DNA of 5,311 nucleotides from Dehalococcoidia bacterium. GTDB lineage: Bacteria; Chloroflexota; Dehalococcoidia; GIF9; AB-539-J10. The stretch lies in contig JAUVYX010000082.1 in assembly GCA_030602865.1 (NCBI GenBank), positions 1 through 5,311 on the forward strand, given 5' to 3'. Both the position numbers and the translations under genes were made by a program. The notes under the pieces are model-generated. The model was given only the letters and a program-made list of their open reading frames with translations, had not been told where the DNA came from and searched no databases. Shown here piece by piece: positions 1-4,750 of the stretch (its first letter is position 1; every line of letters starts with the position of its first letter).

Positions 1-18
1 GCGTTCCCTCTGACTCAT
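1..18 (-). CDS. Transposase, N-terminal six codons only (partial, continues off the left edge)
   Basis: On the minus strand an ATG at 18-16 opens a frame reading MSQRER before the window ends. A near-perfect Shine-Dalgarno AAGGAGGAG lies at 35-27, eight bases upstream, which makes this a credible start despite its shortness. An MSQ(R/K)E(R/L) beginning followed by a helix-turn-helix is familiar from IS1202/ISNCY-type transposases, and the terminal repeats just upstream fit that. Six residues cannot prove a family, so the assignment rests mainly on context. Whether the rest of the gene is intact is unknown. Confidence 0.45.
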
Positions 19-40
19 GGCTAATGCTCCTCCTTCCATT

Positions 41-65
41 TAGGCACCTCCTTTGGAGTTGCCTA
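41..65 (-). other. Hairpin in the transposase leader
   Basis: Positions 41-51 and 55-65 form an 11-position stem with a single mismatch (47 against 59) around a 3-base loop. It lies directly upstream of the transposase Shine-Dalgarno at 27-35. In the minus-strand transcript the 3' arm contains GGAGG, so a Shine-Dalgarno look-alike is locked in the stem. Hairpins near the start of transposase genes can limit expression driven by transcripts entering from outside the element. That role is an inference here. On the plus strand the stem is followed by only a weakly T-rich stretch, so it is not a convincing terminator. Confidence 0.5.
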
Positions 66-87
66 TTCTTTATCATTCTTCTCGGAA

Positions 88-133
88 AGAGGACATTTCT
101 ATCGAGTCATCTAGAGGACATTATCATGGAGTT
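88..133. repeat. Two tandem copies of an insertion-sequence terminal repeat, 25-bp period
   Basis: The 21-bp units at 88-108 and 113-133 share AGAGGACATT exactly. They then agree at A-T and at G-A-G-T near their ends, giving 16 of 21 matches. Their starts are 25 bp apart, about two and a half helical turns. They sit just inside the presumed tip of the element and are best explained as repeated transposase-binding sites. The outer copy (113-133) is closer to the tip. Confidence 0.6.
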
Positions 134-229
134 TCAACATACTTTGTCCAGTTGTAATGATGTTCTGGTCTGCATTTTTTGTTAGAAGAAAGCAAAAAAA
201 GGTGTTGGGAAGAGAGATAAATGGTTTAT

Positions 230-325
230 CCAGACGACAGGTAATCATGCCAGTGCCATGAGAGGCATTCACTGCTGAATGGTAGGGCCTTTGCTGCCTT
301 ATTCAAATTCCGGATGACAGGTAAT
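230..325. repeat. Pair of 16-bp direct repeats, 80 bp apart
   Basis: CCAGACGACAGGTAAT at 230-245 and CCGGATGACAGGTAAT at 310-325 match at 14 of 16 positions, with GACAGGTAAT identical. Both lie upstream of the candidate promoter at 399-428. They could be binding sites for a regulator of the dehydrogenase gene, or traces of a small duplication. The sequence alone does not decide between these, and a chance match is possible. Confidence 0.4.
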
Positions 326-398
326 ATATTACTGAATTTTGAAAGTTTGCTATTCTTGCGAGCGTTTTATCTGAAGGGAGAATTGGAGGGAGGTTACC

Positions 399-428
399 TT
401 GACAATGCTATTCTGGATACTCTATTCT
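399..428 (+). promoter_or_regulatory. Candidate sigma70-type promoter for the short-chain dehydrogenase
   Basis: A perfect -35 box TTGACA lies at 399-404. A 4-of-6 -10 box TATTCT at 423-428 is separated from it by 18 bp. Transcription would begin near 435, leaving a leader of about 65 bases before the ATG at 501. There is no extended -10 motif. The perfect -35 box and its position in the non-coding gap support the call, while the imperfect -10 box and 18-bp spacer weaken it. Confidence 0.5.
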
Positions 429-500
429 GAACGGTGATGGCAGCCGTGGCTCTTACAGTGCTGGCAGCTACATGATTCTTGAAAATAAAAGGAGGATTTG

Positions 501-1271
501 ATGAAGCTTGAAAATAAGATTGCTCTGGTGACCGGTGGTGGTACAGGGATTGGAAAGGCCATTGCTCTTGAGTTTGCTCGAGAGGGCGCTGATGTTGCTG
601 TCAGCAGCCGTAACATTGATAATTTAAATGAGGCCTGCAAGGAGATTGAGGGTATAGGCAGGCGTTCGCTGGCGGTGGCTGCTGATGTTTGTGTCAAAGA
701 GCAGGTGACCAATATGGTTCAAAAGGTTATTGATACGTTCGGACGGATAGATATACTGGTCAACAATTCAGGTGTAAGCCGAAATATGCCAATACTTGAA
801 TTTGAGGAAAAGGAATGGGATTTGGTCATTAATACAAACCTCAAGGGAGTATTTTTATGTACGCAGGCGGTGGCGAAGCACATGGTTGAAAAGAAGTATG
901 GGAAGATCATCAATATCTCGTCGACGTCATCACTGGGAGCGATCGTGAACGGGCAGTCCGCATATTGCAGCTCTAAGTTTGCTGTTAATGGATTCACGAA
1001 GGCCTGTGCGAGGGAATTTGGACCTTATGGAATCAATGTCAATGCGATTGCACCGGGGAGAATACTAACGGCGATGGTGCGCGAAGGGAAGAACCCTGAA
1101 CAACTGGAGCAGTTTATAAAAGTCAGCAGCGAGGCTGCTGTTACCGGACGCATGGGAGAAGTGAAGGACATAGCACACCTGGCTCTGTTCCTGGCATCTG
1201 ATGACTCGTCGTTTATCAGTGCAGAGATTATTGCCTCCAATGGTGGCAGAACAAACCTGATGGGCAGATAA
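501..1271 (+). CDS. Short-chain dehydrogenase/reductase (classical SDR family oxidoreductase)
   Basis: This 256-residue protein is the usual length for classical SDR enzymes, which are cytoplasmic Rossmann-fold oxidoreductases. It shows the cofactor motif TGGGTGIG (11-18), D62-V63 of the adenine pocket, NNSG (88-91, more often NNAG), N113, S141, and the catalytic Y155 and K159 in YCSSK, then the PG motif (185-186) with T190. Ser-Arg at 36-37 after the second strand favours NADP(H) over NAD(H) by family rules. The end reads SNGG where DGG is usual, and there is one residue more than in FabG between the catalytic Ser and Tyr. The ATG at 501 lies four bases after GGAGGA (491-496). The in-frame TTG at 498 is too close to that site to be the start. 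The gene appears monocistronic, with its own promoter and a 283-bp gap after it. Close relatives include FabG-like ketoacyl reductases and sugar or alcohol dehydrogenases, so the substrate cannot be assigned. Confidence 0.95.
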   Translation: MKLENKIALVTGGGTGIGKAIALEFAREGADVAVSSRNIDNLNEACKEIEGIGRRSLAVAADVCVKEQVTNMVQKVIDTFGRIDILVNNSGVSRNMPILEFEEKEWDLVINTNLKGVFLCTQAVAKHMVEKKYGKIINISSTSSLGAIVNGQSAYCSSKFAVNGFTKACAREFGPYGINVNAIAPGRILTAMVREGKNPEQLEQFIKVSSEAAVTGRMGEVKDIAHLALFLASDDSSFISAEIIASNGGRTNLMGR

Positions 1272-1365
1272 TGCGTTGCTGGCTGCACTGATTAGTCAAT
1301 TCACCAATATAACTGAAGTCTCTTTATTTCTGTATTGGGTTATAGTTATTTCATAATGAGAATAT

Positions 1366-1427
1366 GGTCATTCTGGGAGCAACGAAAAGTTGAATCGGAA
1401 TTCTGGCAGAATGCCCCCAGAGTGACC
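1366..1427. repeat. Imperfect inverted repeat between the dehydrogenase and SIMPL genes
   Basis: GGTCATTCTGGG at 1366-1377 pairs with CCCAGAGTGACC at 1416-1427 over 12 positions, with only one G-T wobble, around a 38-base interior. The interior contains an odd-centred palindrome ATTCTG-G-CAGAAT (1400-1412), and ATTCTGG occurs twice in the same orientation (1370-1376 and 1400-1406). The arm is not followed by a T-run, so this is not a classical terminator, although it could stop or stabilise the dehydrogenase transcript. The GTCATTCTG start resembles short palindromic repeats dispersed in many bacterial genomes, which suggests a degenerate copy of such an element. That origin is an inference. 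Confidence 0.55.
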
Positions 1428-1484
1428 TTGGTCATAAATAGGGGGTGGTGCTACTTCAATTAAGGGAAGATATCTGGAATAAAA

Positions 1485-1512
1485 TTGTCACTTAACTTCT
1501 TAGTGATATTTT
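1485..1512 (+). promoter_or_regulatory. Weak candidate promoter for the SIMPL lipoprotein gene
   Basis: TTGTCA at 1485-1490 (5 of 6 for a -35 box) is followed after 16 bp by TATTTT at 1507-1512 (4 of 6 for a -10 box). An imperfect dyad TCACT...AGTGA (1488-1492 and 1502-1506) lies across the -35 box and spacer and could be an operator. The gene needs a promoter in this gap, because the preceding gene ends 283 bp away, but the match is modest and other AT-rich hexamers compete. Confidence 0.3.
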
Positions 1513-1554
1513 CGTTATAGATAGTAGTTAGAAATATAGTAAAGGAGCCAGGTA

Positions 1555-2325
1555 ATGAAAAAATTATGGTTTGTTATTGCAATACTCATTGTGGTGCTGG
1601 CAGTGGTTGGTCTTTCAGGGTGTGGAGCATCTGGGGCGGTTACCGGAGGAGGAGCAGACAGCCTGCAGTTGAATTTAAATAGCCAGCAGCAGGGAATATG
1701 GGTGAGCGGACAAGGGAAGGTTTCGGCCGCGCCCGATATTGCCAATCTGCAATTGGGTATCGAAGCTCAAGATTCAAGTGTTGCTGCGGCACAATCCCAG
1801 GCAGCTGAAGCCATGGATAAGGTAATGACAGCACTCGCAGATAATGACGTGGCTAAAAAGGATATTCAAACGCAATACTTCAATATTTCCAGGGTTACGA
1901 AATGGGATGATAATACTCAACAGGAAGTCGTGCTTGGCTACAGGGTTACCAATACTGTTACTGCCAGGATAAGGGATATCGAAAAGGCGGGTATAATTAT
2001 TGATGCAGTAGCTCTGGCAGGAGGAGACCTTACCCGTATTAACAGTATTTACTTTTCAATAGATGATGCCACCACATATCAAAAAGAAGCCAGAGACGAA
2101 GCGATGGATGACGCTAAAACTAAGGCTGAGCAGTTAGCCTCTCTAGCAGGAGTAAAGCTGGGCAAGCCGACATATATCTCAGAGAGTTTTTACCTTCCGT
2201 CGGGCTACAGATATGATGCACTGATGATGGAGACAGCAAAATCATCGGCTCCATCGACTGTCATCAGCCCCGGAGAAATGGAGATTACTCTCAGCGTTCA
2301 AGTAACCTACGCCATTCTTAATTAA
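1555..2325 (+). CDS. SIMPL domain-containing lipoprotein (DUF541 / BP26-OMP28-like)
   Basis: The protein has 256 residues. Residues 1-22 are a lipoprotein signal: two lysines, a hydrophobic core, then the lipobox LSGC with C23 as the lipidated residue. It should therefore be anchored on the outer face of the cytoplasmic membrane. A low-complexity Gly/Ala/Gln/Asn linker runs to about 46. The SIMPL domain spans about 47-256, with VSGQGKV and P60-D61 near its start, DIQT (103-106), GYRVTN (128-133), an ARDEAMDDAKTKAEQLA helix (179-195), LGKP (202-205) and the closing PGEMEI (239-244). The family is found in bacterial envelopes (for example Brucella BP26, which forms ring-shaped oligomers), but its biochemical role is unsettled, so no function is claimed. 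AAAGGAG at 1541-1547, seven bases before the ATG, fixes the start. The gene appears to stand alone and is closed by the terminator at 2400-2436. Confidence 0.93.
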   Translation: MKKLWFVIAILIVVLAVVGLSGCGASGAVTGGGADSLQLNLNSQQQGIWVSGQGKVSAAPDIANLQLGIEAQDSSVAAAQSQAAEAMDKVMTALADNDVAKKDIQTQYFNISRVTKWDDNTQQEVVLGYRVTNTVTARIRDIEKAGIIIDAVALAGGDLTRINSIYFSIDDATTYQKEARDEAMDDAKTKAEQLASLAGVKLGKPTYISESFYLPSGYRYDALMMETAKSSAPSTVISPGEMEITLSVQVTYAILN

Positions 2326-2399
2326 CAGCTGCTTTTCTGGAATAATAGCTGGCATACAGACCGCTAGCCAGTAAATGGCTTGGCTCTATATCTCTTGCT

Positions 2400-2436
2400 G
2401 CAGTAGCCCTGTTAAAGGGCTACTGCCCCTTTTTTT
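2400..2436 (+). terminator. Rho-independent terminator after the SIMPL lipoprotein gene
   Basis: GCAGTAGCCC (2400-2409) pairs perfectly with GGGCTACTGC (2417-2426). A further T-A pair closes an 11-bp stem around a 5-base loop. After CCC comes a run of seven T (2430-2436), then a G and more T. It lies 75 bases past the SIMPL stop codon and isolates that gene from the ABC transporter operon. Confidence 0.93.
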
Positions 2437-2481
2437 GTTTTTATTCTCCATGTTACTCCTGTTGTCAGTTGATAAAATGTC

Positions 2482-2510
2482 TTGTTGATAAGATAGGATG
2501 GGTGTATACT
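2482..2510 (+). promoter_or_regulatory. Second, weaker candidate promoter upstream of the transporter operon
   Basis: TATACT at 2505-2510 is a 5-of-6 match to a -10 box, with TTGTTG at 2482-2487 at the ideal 17-bp distance. The -35 match is only its TTG part. If used, it would give a leader of about 240 bases before the binding-protein start. Confidence 0.25.
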
Positions 2511-2581
2511 TGCCCCATTAAAGAGGCTCAATCGTAATAGACTTAGATGGATTCATTTCCTGCTTTCGCCAAAGAAGGTGG

Positions 2582-2610
2582 TTCAATAAGCGATAAATAA
2601 TCAGTATAAT
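2582..2610 (+). promoter_or_regulatory. Candidate sigma70-type promoter for the ABC transporter operon
   Basis: A perfect -10 box TATAAT lies at 2605-2610, with a poor -35 box TTCAAT (3 of 6) at 2582-2587 and a 17-bp spacer. Transcription would start near 2617, giving a leader of about 145 bases. With the strong terminator upstream at 2400-2436, the operon must be transcribed from this gap, and this is the best-placed -10 box. The poor -35 box could indicate a need for an activator. Confidence 0.45.
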
Positions 2611-2760
2611 CTGGGAGTTTATGGGATACTATATTGAAGAGGTACCTGTTGATAATCTCAGGGTCTCGCTCGGGAATAAAGATTAAACAGCAAAAAAGGG
2701 TATACACAAGAACAAATCATCAAGATGTTGAAATAAAAGCTATGCATAAGGAGGTTAACT

Positions 2761-3765
2761 GTGTCTAGAAAAATATTAAAACTGGTTCCATATATTTGTC
2801 TCATAGTCGTTTTGAGTCTAATGGTAGTATTAGTAGGCGGCTGTGCATCAACGGATGAGAAGGAGTTCAAGGTTGGCATAAGTCAGATTGTTACTCATCC
2901 TGCGCTTGATGCAACAAGGCAGGGCATCATAGACGGTTTGGCAGAAGAAGGATATATAGAGGGTGAAAATATCGAGTATGACTATCAGAATAGCGAAGGT
3001 GATATGTCACTCGTTGCCTCAATCGCTCAGAAATTTGTTTCTGAAAAAATAGACCTGATTGTAAGTATTGCTACTCCAAATAGTCAGGCGGCAATAAGTG
3101 CTGCTGAAGGAACGGATATACCGGTTGTTTTCTCAGCGGTCACTGATCCGGTAGGAGCCGGACTGATTAGTGATTGGGCGTCTCACCCTGACGAGAATGT
3201 TACCGGGGTTAGCGATATGATAGTTGTCGAGGACGATGTCGAATTAATAATCGAAATTATACCATCGGTTAAGAAAATAGGTACTTTATTCAATGCAGGC
3301 GAGTCCAATTCGGTCTTTTTAGCAGAGAAACTGAAAGAGGCCTGTGAAGCCAGAGGAATTGAAGTAGTTGAAAAAACAGTAGCTACCAGCGCTGATGTAT
3401 TAGCTGCTGCTCAAGCTCTGGTCGGCCAGGTGGATGCAATCTGGGTTGGTACCGATAACACGGTAGTCAGCGGTCTTGAAGCCTTAATTGGTGTGTGTGA
3501 AGATAACGACATACCTTTCTTCCCTGCCGATGATCCATCGATTGAAAGGGGTGGTATTGCTGCCTATGGTTTCGATTATTACGATATAGGTGTTCAGACT
3601 GGACGAATGATCGCCAGGGTACTGGATGCAGGTTCGGCAAATAGCATAGAGGTAGAAAAAGGTGAGATAATCAGTCTCTCTATCAACACAGAAGCTGCTG
3701 AAAGCATGGGGGTTACTATTCCCCAAGACATTATTGATAGGGCTGCTGTTAATTACGGAGAATAA
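2761..3765 (+). CDS. ABC transporter substrate-binding lipoprotein (ABC_sub_bind / TrpX-like family)
   Basis: This 334-residue protein, of normal family length, binds the solute outside the membrane for the importer encoded by the next two genes. Residues 1-27 form a lipoprotein signal ending VGGC, with C28 as the lipid anchor. The mature part follows the family pattern closely: VGISQIVTHPALDATRQG (about 38-55), GLAEEGYIEGENIEYDYQN (about 60-78), ATPNSQAA, PVVFSAVTDPVGAG, VTGVSD, the hinge-region GESNSVF, WVGTDNTVVSGLE, AAYGFDYYDIG, and a C-terminal SINTEAAESMGVTIP. Characterised relatives with this fold (streptococcal TrpX) bind aromatic amino acids. That makes an amino acid a reasonable guess, but the ligand cannot be read from sequence, and no trp genes or T-box lie nearby. 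The GTG start is fixed by AAGGAGGT at 2748-2755, with six bases between GGAGG and the codon. The permease gene follows after 62 bp. Confidence 0.93.
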   Translation: MSRKILKLVPYICLIVVLSLMVVLVGGCASTDEKEFKVGISQIVTHPALDATRQGIIDGLAEEGYIEGENIEYDYQNSEGDMSLVASIAQKFVSEKIDLIVSIATPNSQAAISAAEGTDIPVVFSAVTDPVGAGLISDWASHPDENVTGVSDMIVVEDDVELIIEIIPSVKKIGTLFNAGESNSVFLAEKLKEACEARGIEVVEKTVATSADVLAAAQALVGQVDAIWVGTDNTVVSGLEALIGVCEDNDIPFFPADDPSIERGGIAAYGFDYYDIGVQTGRMIARVLDAGSANSIEVEKGEIISLSINTEAAESMGVTIPQDIIDRAAVNYGE

Positions 3766-3797
3766 TCAGCACGAAGTGAAGTAATAGTTAAATAAAA

Positions 3798-3816
3798 TTC
3801 ACATTTTCAGTGTGGA
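3798..3816 (+). promoter_or_regulatory. Small hairpin touching the permease ribosome-binding site
   Basis: TTCACA (3798-3803) can pair with TGTGGA (3811-3816), including one wobble, around a 7-base loop. The right arm overlaps the first bases of the Shine-Dalgarno GGAGGT (3814-3819). It could modestly lower permease translation relative to the binding protein, which importers often need in excess. The stem is short and AT-rich and may have no function. Confidence 0.25.
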
Positions 3817-3827
3817 GGTAGGCAGAT

Positions 3828-4736
3828 GTGGGAATAATAGGTAATTTGCTGCCTGTTTCTCTCTACGAGGGACTGGTATATGGTTTCATAGCTATAGGTG
3901 TGTATATTACCTTCCGTGTGCTTGCCTTCCCTGATCTTACCGTAGATGGCAGCTTTCCACTTGGCGGAGCGGTTGCCGCTGTTCTTATAATAAACGGGGT
4001 TAATCCCTGGCTGGCTACTCTGGCTGCTTTAGGTGCCGGTCTCATTGCTGGGTTAGGAACCTCGTTATTAAACACGAAGCTTAGAATAAATGCATTACTT
4101 GCAGGTATTCTGATGATGGTAGGCCTTTACTCCATAAACCTTATGATTATGGGTAGAGCGAATATTCCCTTACTTCGTGAAGTGACTATATTTGACCAAT
4201 TTGCTCAATTTTTAAATACGGATAAAAGTATCAGCCTTACTATAATATTTGTATCGATACTGGCGGCTATAATTCTTATCATATTGAACTGGTTCCTACG
4301 TACTGAAATTGGTCTGGCGCTCAGGGCTTCTGGTCAAAACCAGCAGATGGTACGCGGGCTGGGTGGCGATACTGATATGACTACAATTCTCGGTTTATCT
4401 ATATCCAATGGTTTTGTAGCACTTTCGGGAGCTATCATAGCTCAAAACCAGGGATTTACGGATGTTGGAATGGGAATCGGCATGATAGTACTCGGTTTAG
4501 CTTCGGTAATAATTGGCGAAGGTATTTTCCGTCCCAAGAAAATAACGTCTATACTCCTGGCGGTAATGGGCGGCACCTTCATATATCGGTTATTTATAGG
4601 GGTTGCTCTTAGACTGGGGTTGCCTCCGACTAATTTGAAGTTAATCACAGCATTGCTGGTAATAATTGCCCTGGCCATACCCTATGTGAAGAAAAGAATA
4701 AGACATGAATGGATACCTCCTGCAACCAGGATGTAG
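3828..4736 (+). CDS. ABC transporter permease (BPD_transp_2 family, TrpY-like)
   Basis: This very hydrophobic 302-residue protein has about eight or nine predicted membrane segments, roughly at 14-33, 45-80 (two), 88-108, 137-156, 185-205, 214-232, 243-262 and 270-290. It would be the membrane channel of the importer, probably as a homodimer because only one permease gene is present. Family landmarks are FPDLTVDGSFPLGGAV (34-49), LLAGILMMVGLYSINLMIMG (90-109), the coupling-helix region GLALRASGQN (162-171) that should contact the ATPase, and GFTDVGMGIGMIVLGLASVIIGE (209-231). The C-terminus is a short basic cytoplasmic tail. The GTG start at 3828 has GGAGGT at 3814-3819 eight bases upstream. 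An overlapping ATG at 3826 is in another frame and stops after three codons. The stop codon overlaps the ribosome-binding site of the ATPase gene. Confidence 0.93.
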   Translation: MGIIGNLLPVSLYEGLVYGFIAIGVYITFRVLAFPDLTVDGSFPLGGAVAAVLIINGVNPWLATLAALGAGLIAGLGTSLLNTKLRINALLAGILMMVGLYSINLMIMGRANIPLLREVTIFDQFAQFLNTDKSISLTIIFVSILAAIILIILNWFLRTEIGLALRASGQNQQMVRGLGGDTDMTTILGLSISNGFVALSGAIIAQNQGFTDVGMGIGMIVLGLASVIIGEGIFRPKKITSILLAVMGGTFIYRLFIGVALRLGLPPTNLKLITALLVIIALAIPYVKKRIRHEWIPPATRM

Positions 4737-4750
4737 AGGAGCATATTTGC

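Larger units (their letters stand above)
1..139 (-). mobile_element. Terminal part of an insertion sequence (5' end of the element, body off the left edge)
   Basis: Read on the minus strand from 139 downward, the segment starts TGTTGAAACTCC. It then has two copies of a terminal repeat in the same orientation, a leader hairpin, a Shine-Dalgarno sequence and a start codon that opens a reading frame running out of the window. Multiple short repeats at the tips followed closely by a transposase start are typical of some DDE-transposase insertion sequences, such as IS21 and the IS1202/ISNCY-type groups. The core AGGACATT(T)CTAT with a following GAGT resembles ends I associate with ISNCY-type elements, but this is from memory and was not searched. 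The boundary at 139 is inferred from the TGT tip. Only one end is present, so no target duplication can be seen. The element could be intact or a fragment. Confidence 0.55.
140..500. other. Non-coding stretch between the insertion sequence and the dehydrogenase gene
   Basis: No reading frame here has both a reasonable length and a ribosome-binding site. The stretch holds a poly-A run near 194-200, a pair of direct repeats (230-245 and 310-325), a candidate promoter (399-428) and the Shine-Dalgarno GGAGGA at 491-496 used by the downstream gene. A short frame at 433-474 reads as 13 small hydrophobic residues but has no ribosome-binding site, and I do not call it. The left part may be old intergenic DNA separated from its former neighbour by the insertion. 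Confidence 0.6.
2437..2760. other. Long non-coding leader region before the ABC transporter operon
   Basis: This stretch of about 320 bp follows the terminator. It contains two candidate promoters (2482-2510 and 2582-2610), a short frame of 21 codons (2621-2686) and a 6-bp inverted pair TAATCT (2653-2658) with AGATTA (2680-2685). The Shine-Dalgarno AAGGAGGT for the binding protein is at 2748-2755. I looked for the T-box specifier and AGGGTGGTACCGCG-type element sometimes found before tryptophan transporters. Only a bare GGTACC (2641-2646) is present, without the surrounding element. No known riboswitch class is recognisable by eye. Confidence 0.5.

Noticed and set aside
88..133. CRISPR-like repeats
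   Set aside because: There are only two imperfect units with a 4-bp gap and no spacers of normal length. Their position fits insertion-sequence terminal repeats.
422..997. Minus-strand open frames opposite the dehydrogenase gene
   Set aside because: They are antisense to a well-supported SDR gene, lack ribosome-binding sites and give no recognisable protein, so they are shadows of its codon pattern.
1304..1338. Possible terminator CCAATA...TATTGG after the dehydrogenase gene
   Set aside because: The stem is six AT-rich pairs with a 23-base loop, and no T-run follows.
1535..1540. TATAGT as a -10 box for the SIMPL gene
   Set aside because: It lies directly against the Shine-Dalgarno, so transcription would begin within the ribosome-binding site, and no -35 box fits.
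2349..2380. Short pairings CTGGC/GCCAG and AGCCA/TGGCT just before the terminator
   Set aside because: They are only five base pairs each and mutually exclusive. The real terminator a few bases later explains the region better.
2621..2660. T-box riboswitch suggested by GGTACC and the tryptophan-type transporter downstream
   Set aside because: The conserved bases around GGTACC in true T-boxes are absent, and no specifier stem or terminator/antiterminator pair is visible.
2658..2879. Minus-strand frame of 73 codons across the transporter leader and the start of the binding protein
   Set aside because: It overlaps the signal peptide coding region, has no visible Shine-Dalgarno and no recognisable motif. 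Its residue make-up looks like a shadow.
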